This document shows, piece after piece, positions 8,332 through 15,733 of a stretch of DNA of 64,000 nucleotides. The stretch lies in contig NZ_JAPDFT010000007.1 of assembly GCF_025949665.1 (NCBI RefSeq), positions 62,001 through 126,000 on the forward strand, given 5' to 3'. The translations under genes were made by a program, and so were the position numbers. Each line of letters starts with the position of its first letter. The stretch's first letter is position 1. The DNA comes from Chryseobacterium viscerum. Lineage in GTDB: Bacteria > Bacteroidota > Bacteroidia > Flavobacteriales > Weeksellaceae. The notes under the pieces were generated by a model. That model made no database searches. It worked only from the letters and a program-made list of their open reading frames with translations, and was not told where the DNA came from.

Positions 8332-8369
8332 AATAAGTGCTGTAGAGCGATCTGCAGCACTTATTTTTT
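8332..8369 (+). terminator. clpB terminator
   Basis: A 14-base stem AATAAGTGCTGTAG / CTGCAGCACTTATT (one T-G pair) with loop AGCGAT is followed by a T run. It lies 32 bases after the clpB stop. Confidence 0.85.
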
Positions 8370-8437
8370 AATTATTTTATCCTTATTAAGTGAAATAACA
8401 TTATATTTACGCTACTAATAACTAAAACAAAATCAGC

Positions 8438-8590
8438 ATGAAAAAGCTAAAAAGAAATGATTTAAAGAAAATTGATGGTGGAATTGAACCATTCCCTATT
8501 ATGTGTGGTGAGGACTGGAGTTGTCCCACCGGTCTTTGTTGTACAGCAGGACTCGTATGCAGAGATTGGAAAAAGTACCCTTGTATTTAA
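8438..8590 (+). CDS. GG-leader, six-cysteine bacteriocin-like peptide
   Basis: A 50-residue peptide. The leader MKKLKRNDLKKIDGG ends in a double glycine with the Leu/Ile spacing of bacteriocin-type leaders, which are cut by C39 peptidase-containing ABC exporters. The predicted 35-residue core has six cysteines in the pattern C-x5-C-x4-CC-x5-C-x7-C, suggesting three disulfides or a modified peptide. A hairpin terminator follows at once, so it is a single-gene transcript. No exporter, immunity or modification gene is adjacent. Reading frame, leader and terminator support a real gene; bactericidal or signalling function is not shown. Confidence 0.75.
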   Translation: MKKLKRNDLKKIDGGIEPFPIMCGEDWSCPTGLCCTAGLVCRDWKKYPCI

Positions 8591-8597
8591 AGAACAG

Positions 8598-8626
8598 GTG
8601 GAGAAAGTATGTTTCTCCACTTTTTT
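8598..8626 (+). terminator. terminator of the GG-leader peptide gene
   Basis: GTGGAGAAA / TTTCTCCAC, 9-base stem with a 5-base loop, directly followed by six T. It begins 8 bases after the stop codon. Confidence 0.85.
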
Positions 8627-8797
8627 CCAGAATAAACCGCGTTTGATTTACCTTATAAATTGTTATACTTTACATACAATCCGTAAAAACACGGTAAAAA
8701 TAACAGTATAATTCCCAATTAACTAATACATTTTCTAGCATATTTTTTCCGAAATTTGCATATTAATTGAATTTCATCCGTAAAATATTGCTAAGCT

Positions 8798-9328
8798 ATG
8801 AATACAGAATCAAACAATCCGCTACAACCTGGAATAATGTCAAATAGTCTTATCCAGGCTCTGATTGACAATTACCGTCAAAATCATTTAAATGCGATCA
8901 ATACCTCTTTAGGGATAGAAGATGCACATTCCATTTGGTTTGACCTTCCGAAATTAAAAAACTTCATTGCCACCATTGAAGCAGAAGCTGCAAAAGTGAA
9001 CCCGGCTACCTCTACAGAAGATTTAGGCATTAGATTTTATTATGCCACTTATCCAAAGGCAGAAAACTGGTCTATTATGGATTCACATCCTGTTCCCGTA
9101 GCATATGCCGAAAAACATACATTAGTGATGATACCAACTGTGAAAAAAGCCAGTGAAACAGGAGAGCTTGTTGATTTTGATTTTAATCCCTTCCAAAGTA
9201 CTGATGGAAAATCCTTAGCGCTAAATACACTTAAAGCTAAAGGCACAGGAGAAGACCCTGATACAGGCCTTGGAGAAAATAATGGAATACTTGTTCCACC
9301 AAAATCTCCTTTAGGCGAATCTTTTTAA
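8798..9328 (+). CDS. conserved-looking hypothetical protein
   Basis: I do not recognise a family. The 176-residue soluble protein has no signal peptide or membrane segment. It has a helical N-terminal half (SLIQALIDNYRQNHLNAINTS), a central segment FYYATYPKAENW, and a Gly/Pro-rich tail ending ILVPPKSPLGESF. It starts a group of four same-strand genes (gap of 28 bases to the next), so it may act with the following membrane protein and two-component system. Confidence 0.75.
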   Translation: MNTESNNPLQPGIMSNSLIQALIDNYRQNHLNAINTSLGIEDAHSIWFDLPKLKNFIATIEAEAAKVNPATSTEDLGIRFYYATYPKAENWSIMDSHPVPVAYAEKHTLVMIPTVKKASETGELVDFDFNPFQSTDGKSLALNTLKAKGTGEDPDTGLGENNGILVPPKSPLGESF

Positions 9329-9356
9329 TTGTAATATTTATTATACTTAACACTGT

Positions 9357-10001
9357 ATGACAGAGTTCCAAGAATTTGCACAAAAAAGTCTGCTTTGGGC
9401 TGAAGGACTTGCTGCAGTCATAGCACTTTTCCATTATAACCGCTTAAAAGAACAACATTGGAAACTTTTTGTGTTTTATCTGGTATTTATTTTTCTTGGG
9501 GAAGCATATGGCAAGTGGGGAAATTTCATTCATTTTACCAAGGCTCAGTATTATAATTACCTTTTAATGCCAATCCAATTTGTATTTTTTTACTGGTTAT
9601 ATGCTGCAAAATCTTTAGGAAAGCCCAAATTATTTTGGATATTTTCCATTCTATACCTGCTTTCATTTATTCCCAACGAATTATATTTTTCCAAAAGTAA
9701 AATTGTATTTGCTTTCAACTATACGTTTGGCTGTCTTATTTTGATGCTTTTGGTAATAATGGAGTACTATAAACAAATTACTTCACAAGAAATTCTCAAT
9801 TTCAATAAAAACAAAATGTTTTATATTAATCTTGGGATTACAATATCATATATTGGAACATTACCTTTCATGGCATTTCTATCACTTTTGGTAAAATACA
9901 AGGAAATTTGGGACATTTATTTTAGTTATTTTCTCGTATCAGTTTCAGTGATGTATATTTTATTTGCAAGTTCATTCATATGGGGAAAACAGAACTCTTA
10001 A
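9357..10001 (+). CDS. polytopic membrane protein next to a histidine kinase
   Basis: The 214-residue protein is almost entirely hydrophobic, with about six or seven predicted membrane helices (for example LFVFYLVFIFLGEAYG, FGCLILMLLVIMEYY and YFLVSVSVMYILFASSFIWG). No catalytic motif is visible. Its 3' end overlaps the following histidine kinase by 22 bases, so the two are surely co-translated. Inference: it could supply the multi-helix sensor region that the short kinase lacks. Confidence 0.8.
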   Translation: MTEFQEFAQKSLLWAEGLAAVIALFHYNRLKEQHWKLFVFYLVFIFLGEAYGKWGNFIHFTKAQYYNYLLMPIQFVFFYWLYAAKSLGKPKLFWIFSILYLLSFIPNELYFSKSKIVFAFNYTFGCLILMLLVIMEYYKQITSQEILNFNKNKMFYINLGITISYIGTLPFMAFLSLLVKYKEIWDIYFSYFLVSVSVMYILFASSFIWGKQNS

Positions 10002-10765
10002 TTGTTATTATTCTATTCAACATACTTTTTGTAATGTTTGTAACAGCGGTATTAATTTATATCAGAAGTTACAAACAACGCAAGAAGGAACATCTGAATG
10101 AAATTGAAAGAAAAAATGAACTTCACCAAAGAGAACTTCTGTCTACCCAACTAGAAATCCAGCAGGCCACCATGCAGCAGATTGGCCGGGAATTGCATGA
10201 CAATATTGGCCAGAAACTTACCCTTGTAAGTCTTTATGTACAACAAATGCTTTATGAAAACAAAGTTTCTGAAGCAAGTGAAAGAATTGACCAGGTTTCA
10301 CAGATTATTAATCAATCTCTGCAAGACCTTAGAAGCTTATCAAAAACATTAACGGATGACAATATCAACCAGAAGGAAATTGTAACTTTGATACAGGAAG
10401 AAGTAGACAATACCAATTCCTTTAAAAAGTGTATGGTCAGCTTTGAACATAATTTCAAACAACTGGATTTAGGTTTTGTTCATAAAAACGTTCTACTAAG
10501 AATTACTCAGGAGTTTATTCAGAACAGTATAAAACATTCTCATTGTAAAAATATATTTATCAGCCTGAATACTTCAGAAGATATCCTTTGGGAGCTTGAT
10601 ATCCGTGATGATGGAATCGGGTTTGATACTTCACAGATTAAATCCAACGGAATAGGTCTTACCAATATGAAAAACAGAGCTGAAATCATAGGAGCAAATT
10701 TTCATATGGAAAGCCAGGAAAATACAGGAACCCGCATCAATATTATCTTAAAAAAACAGTCATGA
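9980..10765 (+). CDS. sensor histidine kinase, NarX/HisKA_3 class
   Basis: The 261-residue kinase has one N-terminal membrane helix (about 5-27), a short coiled coil, a dimerisation domain with the phospho-accepting His in IGRELHDNIGQKLTL (about residue 73), and a C-terminal ATPase with N box FIQNSIKHS, G1 DDGIGF and G2 GIGLTNMKNRA. It has no periplasmic sensor, so signal input must come from another protein, most simply the overlapping upstream gene. Its stop overlaps the response regulator start by four bases (ATGA). Confidence 0.92.
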   Translation: MGKTELLIVIILFNILFVMFVTAVLIYIRSYKQRKKEHLNEIERKNELHQRELLSTQLEIQQATMQQIGRELHDNIGQKLTLVSLYVQQMLYENKVSEASERIDQVSQIINQSLQDLRSLSKTLTDDNINQKEIVTLIQEEVDNTNSFKKCMVSFEHNFKQLDLGFVHKNVLLRITQEFIQNSIKHSHCKNIFISLNTSEDILWELDIRDDGIGFDTSQIKSNGIGLTNMKNRAEIIGANFHMESQENTGTRINIILKKQS

Positions 10766-11403
10766 AGAAATCTATTGTAATTGTTGACGACCATATACTT
10801 ATTGCAAAAGCCCTGGAAGGCATTATTGGCAATTTCAATGAGTTTGAAGTTATCTATGTGTGTGAAAACGGGAAGGATCTTATCCAAAAAATTGAAGAAG
10901 GAAATACCATTCCGGATATCATTCTTTTGGATATCAGTATGCCTATTATGGACGGTTTTGAAACCGCTGTCTGGCTTACAAAAAATCATCCTGCCATTAA
11001 AATCATGGCACTTAGTATGCAGGGTGACGACAACAGTGTAATCAAGATGATCAAAAGCGGAGCAAAAGGTTATCTTTTAAAAAACACCCATCCAAGAGAT
11101 CTGGAAACAGCACTTACCCGATTGAGCAGTGATGGTTTCTTTTATCCGGACTGGGCTTCTAAAATTATTTTCTCTAACCTGAATAAAGAAACAGAAACTG
11201 AAATCGCTATAAGAATTTCAGACAGAGAAAAAGAATTCCTTAAATATACCGTAACAGAACTCAGCTATAAGGAAATTGCAGACAGAATGTGCTGCAGCCC
11301 AAGAACAGTAGAAAGCTATCGAGATCAGCTTTGTGAAAAACTGGATTTAAAAACCCGTGTCGGGCTCGCGGTTTTTGCTATTAAAAATGGTTTTGCAAAC
11401 TAA
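10762..11403 (+). CDS. NarL/LuxR-family response regulator
   Basis: The 213-residue protein has a receiver domain (1-120) with the acidic pair IVDDH, phospho-acceptor Asp in ILLDISMPIMDG, and conserved Lys in GAKGYLLKNT. It then has a LuxR-type helix-turn-helix (about 148-210) with ELSYKEIADRMCCSPRTVESYRDQL. It is the partner of the kinase with which it overlaps by 4 bases. No targets are evident nearby; the downstream protease genes have their own upstream regions. Confidence 0.93.
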   Translation: MKKSIVIVDDHILIAKALEGIIGNFNEFEVIYVCENGKDLIQKIEEGNTIPDIILLDISMPIMDGFETAVWLTKNHPAIKIMALSMQGDDNSVIKMIKSGAKGYLLKNTHPRDLETALTRLSSDGFFYPDWASKIIFSNLNKETETEIAIRISDREKEFLKYTVTELSYKEIADRMCCSPRTVESYRDQLCEKLDLKTRVGLAVFAIKNGFAN

Positions 11404-11497
11404 AATCCATCTTGAAAAAAATTCATAAAAAAGATGAATTTAAACGAAAAGAATTCATAAAAAAATAATCAAAACAAAAAACACAATAACAACTTCA

Positions 11498-11638
11498 TCA
11501 AATTGATTAAAATTTAAAGTTTTTAACATAAAAATGAATTAAAACCAATACATCCACTTAAAAACAATCAATTCGATAAAGAAATAGCAAAAACATTTGC
11601 ATATAAATTTCAAATAATATAAATTCACATCCTCAAAC
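11498..11638 (+). promoter_or_regulatory. duplicated upstream region, copy 1
   Basis: The 21 bases at 11498-11518 beginning TCAAATTGATTAAAA are repeated exactly at 13008-13028. A second conserved block starts TTGCATAT at 11597 and matches 13107 onward (AATAATATAA, TCACATCC versus TCATATCC). The blocks sit at nearly the same distance from the two protease starts (135/139 and 56/60 bases). The 11404-11497 stretch is A-rich, without a gene. Confidence 0.55.
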
Positions 11639-11652
11639 AAAATGATTTTGAT

Positions 11653-12666
11653 ATGAAAAAACTATTATTTGGAGCTCTTGCTCTTGGATTAATGTCTTCA
11701 TGTAACAATGACAACATGACCAATCAAAATGAAGTACAAGCTGAACAGGAGACTTCTTCATTAGCATCAAAAAGAATTTGTCCATCAGAAGAAATGAGAC
11801 AAGAGGCACTACAAAAAGATCCTGCACTCAGACAAAAGGTAGACGAAATTGAAGCTAATGCAAAAAGATTCTCCAATAATCTTGCTTTAGGAAAAGTTCT
11901 TGCAGATGGAACTGTTGAAATTCCGGTAGTTGTAAATGTAATTTATAAAACAACAGCACAGAATGTATCTGATGCAAGAATCGCAGAACAGATTGCTGTT
12001 TTAAATGCTGACTATGGAGGTACAAACAGTGATGCATCATTAATACCTACAGAATTTCAAGGGGTAAAGGCAGGGGATGCGAAAATAAGATTCAGACTGG
12101 TAAATACCATAAGAAAAGCAACTACCAAAACATCGTGGAGTAAAACAGACAGAATAAATAACACCATGAAAAAAGCCTCTACAGGAGGTATTGACGCTAC
12201 TAACTCTACAAACTATTTCAATATTTGGATCGTTGGAAGTATGCCAGACCCACAAGGAAATATTCTTGGATATGCTACTTTTCCTGAAGATGCCGGAACA
12301 TGGAAAGATGGTGTGGTACTTGCCGCTCCTTATGTTGGAAAAACAGGTGCTTCTGCTCCATTTAATCTTGGAAGAACTGCCACTCACGAAGTTGGACATT
12401 ATCTAGGGCTTAGACATATCTGGGGAGATACCAATTGTGGTGATGATCTGATTGCAGATACACCTACCCAAACAACAGCCAACACAGGAAAACCAACTTA
12501 TCCTCTTTACAATACTTGCTATGGAGTAAAAAGGTCTGTCATGTTTATGAATTATATGGATTATTCTGATGATAATTCACTCTATATGTTTACGGCAGGA
12601 CAAAAAACAAAAATGCAGTCTGTGACAGCTTCTTCCGGAGCAAGATCCGGATTGAGAGTGTATTAA
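11653..12666 (+). CDS. M43-type zinc metalloprotease lipoprotein, copy 1
   Basis: Secreted zinc endopeptidase of the pappalysin/cytophagalysin (M43) type. A lipoprotein signal peptide ends at the lipobox LMSSC (Cys17), so the mature enzyme is membrane anchored. The catalytic motif HEVGHYLGLRH places Zn ligands at H245, H249 and H255 with E246 as base. The Met-turn region reads MFMNYMDYSDD, and CGDD and NTCYGV mark conserved cysteines near the active site. The protein has 337 residues. A paralogue of equal length follows at 13167, and the HEVGH motif falls at the same residue in both. Confidence 0.92.
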   Translation: MKKLLFGALALGLMSSCNNDNMTNQNEVQAEQETSSLASKRICPSEEMRQEALQKDPALRQKVDEIEANAKRFSNNLALGKVLADGTVEIPVVVNVIYKTTAQNVSDARIAEQIAVLNADYGGTNSDASLIPTEFQGVKAGDAKIRFRLVNTIRKATTKTSWSKTDRINNTMKKASTGGIDATNSTNYFNIWIVGSMPDPQGNILGYATFPEDAGTWKDGVVLAAPYVGKTGASAPFNLGRTATHEVGHYLGLRHIWGDTNCGDDLIADTPTQTTANTGKPTYPLYNTCYGVKRSVMFMNYMDYSDDNSLYMFTAGQKTKMQSVTASSGARSGLRVY

Positions 12667-12692
12667 GACCTATTTTTTCACATATGTTCTAG

Positions 12693-12723
12693 AATCTATC
12701 CCACAACGGGATAGATTTTTTTT
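12693..12723 (+). terminator. terminator of M43 protease copy 1
   Basis: AATCTATCCC / GGGATAGATT, 10-base stem, loop ACAAC, followed by T residues. The terminator of the second copy has the same stem with small changes, so it was duplicated with the gene. Confidence 0.85.
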
Positions 12724-13166
12724 ACCTTTTTTATGATTAAAATTCAGGAATACCATCTATATATTAGCTCAGTAATTTATTCAAACAAAAAAAGCCTCAA
12801 TAACATTATATTATTTCATATAAAAAACACATAATCAGCAAAACAAACTTAAAAAGAGAACAATGCATGAAATACAACACTCCAATTATATTTTTTAAAG
12901 TATTTTATTTATGAATTGTTTAAAGAAAAATATCCTACAAATTATATAGGGTATAAAATTATTTACGCTTAAAAACACACATAAATGTGAAATATAAAAC
13001 AATTAATTCAAATTGATTAAAATTTAAAACAACACCATTAAAACATAAATAATATCAATAAAAACACTTATTCAATAGATATTTATCAATTATTTTACAA
13101 AATAACTTGCATATCAATTTTAAATAATATAATTTCATATCCACAACCAAATTATATTATAACGAT
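12724..13166. other. AT-rich spacer between the M43 genes
   Basis: No open frame worth calling. The right part (13008-13166) repeats the upstream region of copy 1. The rest is very A-rich, with short runs such as AAAAACACAC, and I see no known element in it. Confidence 0.5.
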
Positions 13167-14180
13167 ATGAAAAAAATCCTATTTGGAGCCCTTGTCCTGG
13201 GCTTTATGTCGGCATGTAACACTGACAACTTATCTAATCAAAATGAAACACCCGTGGATCAGGAATCTTCTGCTCCAAGTGCTCTCAAAAGAGGCTGTGC
13301 TTCGGAAGGAATAAGACAGGCAATGCTCCTGAAAAATCCTGCATTAAAACAAAAAATGATTGATATTGAATCCGGTACTGAAAAATTTGTAGAAAATCTT
13401 AAAGTAGGAAAAGTTCTGGCAGATGGAACTGTTGAGATTCCGGTGGTTTTTAATGTAATTTACAACACTTCCGCTCAAAATGTTTCCGATGCAAGAATCG
13501 CGGAACAAATTGCTGTGTTGAATGCTGATTATGGCGCCACCAATTCTGATATCAATAAAATTCCTTCTGCATTTCAACCTGTGGCAGCAGGAGATGTAAA
13601 AATCCGTTTCAAATTAGTAGCTACCAACCGTAAACAGAGTACAAAAACAGGCTGGAGATCTGATCTTGAACAAATGAAAAAAGCGAGCACAGGTGGTATT
13701 GATGCTACTGATGTGACTAAAAATATGAATATATGGGTAGTTAATTCAATCCTTGACGAAAATAACCAACCTGGAACTTTAGGCTATGCTTATTATCCTG
13801 AAAATGCAGGAGAATGGTATGATGGTCTTGTAATTGGATATCAGTATATAGGAAAAACCGGTGCTTCTGCTCCGTTCAATTTAGGAAGAACAGTAACTCA
13901 CGAAGTAGGGCATTATCTAAATCTTCCACACCTTTGGGGATCTTCCGATGCAGGCTGCCAGACAGATTACTCTAATGATACACCTGTGTCTCCAGGCCCT
14001 AACTATGGAAATCCTACCTATCCTCTGAACAGAGCTTGTGGAGGGGTAAGCCGTTCCCAGATGTTTATGAACTATATGGATTATGTGGATGACAAATCCA
14101 TGGTAATGTTCTCTGCTAATCAAAAAACAAGAATGCAGGCCGTGGTAGCAGCATCCGGACCAAGATCTGGATTAAGATAA
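13167..14180 (+). CDS. M43-type zinc metalloprotease lipoprotein, copy 2
   Basis: Tandem paralogue of the gene at 11653, also 337 residues. Lipoprotein signal with lipobox FMSAC (Cys17). The active site is HEVGHYLNLPH (H245, E246, H249, H255), with MFMNYMDYVDD as the Met-turn region. The middle part is nearly identical to copy 1 (VSDARIAEQIAVLNADYG). The N-terminal linker and the loop after the zinc motif (GSSDAGCQTDYSNDTP) differ most, which suggests divergence of substrate range. It has its own duplicated upstream region and terminator. Confidence 0.92.
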   Translation: MKKILFGALVLGFMSACNTDNLSNQNETPVDQESSAPSALKRGCASEGIRQAMLLKNPALKQKMIDIESGTEKFVENLKVGKVLADGTVEIPVVFNVIYNTSAQNVSDARIAEQIAVLNADYGATNSDINKIPSAFQPVAAGDVKIRFKLVATNRKQSTKTGWRSDLEQMKKASTGGIDATDVTKNMNIWVVNSILDENNQPGTLGYAYYPENAGEWYDGLVIGYQYIGKTGASAPFNLGRTVTHEVGHYLNLPHLWGSSDAGCQTDYSNDTPVSPGPNYGNPTYPLNRACGGVSRSQMFMNYMDYVDDKSMVMFSANQKTRMQAVVAASGPRSGLR

Positions 14181-14215
14181 TCAATTCAGTTTAAATATTA
14201 TAAAAACATTAAAAT

Positions 14216-14247
14216 AGTCTATCTCAATTTTTGGGATAGATTTTTTT
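14216..14247 (+). terminator. terminator of M43 protease copy 2
   Basis: AGTCTATCTC / GGGATAGATT with two G-T pairs, 7-base loop, then seven T. Recognisably the same element as at 12693-12723. Confidence 0.8.
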
Positions 14248-14284
14248 AATATTTTTACCTGACTTAAATTTCAGCACCACTACG

Positions 14285-15697
14285 ATGAAAAAATTAGCAT
14301 TAGCATCAGGAATACTATTGCATTTATACTGTATTAAAGCTCAGGATACCATCAAAACTAAAACACAGGATACCATCCAAGCCAGGAATCTGATGGAGGA
14401 TATCACACTTATCAATTCTTCCGGCTGTGTATTTCAGAATAAAACTCCTTTTTTCAAAAAAGAATGGGTGAAAAAATCAGTAGCTCCGGCCCTTCTTTTT
14501 ACGGCTGCTGCTGCAACATGGGGAGAGAAAGAGAATATCCGAGAGGTAAGAAACCGATATCTTCCCAATTTTAAATTCAAATTTGATGATTATCTTCAGT
14601 ATGCTCCGGCTGCAACTGTTTACGGATTAAAACTAGCAGGTGTAAAGGGCCGGAATAATATTGGAAGAGCAACCTTATCTTATGGTACAAGTTTAGCCAT
14701 CATGGCTATTTTAGTCAATTCTATTAAATATACAGCAAAAGTTGAACGCCCGGATGGATCCAAAAACAATTCATTTCCATCAGGACATGCTGCAATGGCT
14801 TTTACCAATGCAAGTTTCCTACACAAAGAATATGGTATGGTAAACCCAGCCTATAGTATTGCAGGATATGGTTCCGCTGCCATTACCGGACTTGGCCGAA
14901 ATTTAAATAACAGACACTGGGTTCCGGATATTCTTGCAGGGGCTGGTATCGGAATTATATCAACAGAACTGGGGTATTTTTTTATTGATAAAATTTATAA
15001 AAATAAAGGAGACAATTTAAGTATCCTATCAAGAATACAAGGAAATGATTATCCGTCTTTTCTTGCCCTGAAGATGGGCACCGCACTAGGTACAACCAAT
15101 TTCCTGAGGGAATCTGAACTGGATGACAAAAAACAAATCGGTTTTGAAGGCGGACTGGAGGGAGCTTATTTCTTTTCAAAAAAATGGGGTGTGGGTGCAG
15201 ATGTAGCCTTCAGCAGCTTTCCTATTAAATCTCAAAGAATAACCTTTGATGACGGACAGGATTTTGGGGACCATGAAATTAAAACACAATCTATGGGCTT
15301 TCTGGCTGCAGGTATTGGCCCATATTTTTCTCATGAATTCTCAGATAAATGGCAGCTTACTTTAAAGCTCACCGGAGGGTATGCCGCTACTGCCAGTGGA
15401 AAAGTATTTGTAAAAGGAAATGATATTGATGCTCCTAATCACGAACTGCAGATCGCCCGATATAAACCCAAACCTGCCTTCCGCTGGAATACAGGAGCTG
15501 CAATGACCTACAAATTCAATCCGGGATTGGGTCTTACTTTCTATACAGATTATAATCAGATCAATTCCACGATCCGGTATTACTTCAGCGGTGAGATCAA
15601 AGAAAGTGCTGAGCTGGATCAGGAACTTAACAACCTGATTGCTAAAGAAAAAATCAATTATATTACATTAGGTTTGAGATTAACCGCCTATTTTTAA
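14285..15697 (+). CDS. PAP2-family phosphatase with a C-terminal outer-membrane barrel-like domain
   Basis: Signal peptide (MKKLALASGILLHLYCIKAQ), then a PAP2 phosphatase domain (about 60-245). Its motifs are KYTAKVERP, PSGHAAMAF and GLGRNLNNRHWVPD, which supply the conserved Lys/Arg, Ser-Gly-His and Arg-His-Asp residues. The last 200 residues have the alternating pattern and terminal aromatic of an outer-membrane beta barrel (LGLRLTAYF). Such fusions are common in Bacteroidetes and probably act on lipid or lipid-linked phosphates, possibly at the outer membrane. The substrate is not evident. Confidence 0.85.
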   Translation: MKKLALASGILLHLYCIKAQDTIKTKTQDTIQARNLMEDITLINSSGCVFQNKTPFFKKEWVKKSVAPALLFTAAAATWGEKENIREVRNRYLPNFKFKFDDYLQYAPAATVYGLKLAGVKGRNNIGRATLSYGTSLAIMAILVNSIKYTAKVERPDGSKNNSFPSGHAAMAFTNASFLHKEYGMVNPAYSIAGYGSAAITGLGRNLNNRHWVPDILAGAGIGIISTELGYFFIDKIYKNKGDNLSILSRIQGNDYPSFLALKMGTALGTTNFLRESELDDKKQIGFEGGLEGAYFFSKKWGVGADVAFSSFPIKSQRITFDDGQDFGDHEIKTQSMGFLAAGIGPYFSHEFSDKWQLTLKLTGGYAATASGKVFVKGNDIDAPNHELQIARYKPKPAFRWNTGAAMTYKFNPGLGLTFYTDYNQINSTIRYYFSGEIKESAELDQELNNLIAKEKINYITLGLRLTAYF

Positions 15698-15703
15698 AAA
15701 TAC

Positions 15704-15730
15704 AAAAGCCTTCAGAATCTGAAGGCTTTT
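15704..15730. terminator. bidirectional terminator between PAP2 and M1 genes
   Basis: AAAAGCCTTCAG / CTGAAGGCTTTT, a perfect 12-base stem with loop AAT and A/T ends, placed between two converging genes. Confidence 0.9.
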
Positions 15731-15733
15731 ACT

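Noticed and set aside
8472..8711. 79-residue frame over the GG-leader peptide region
   Set aside because: It is in another frame than the 50-codon peptide, runs across the terminator hairpin and has no leader or domain. The shorter frame explains the region better.
11404..11497. Terminator after the NarL-type regulator
   Set aside because: AAATTCAT/ATGAATTT can pair but no T run follows, so it is not a convincing terminator.
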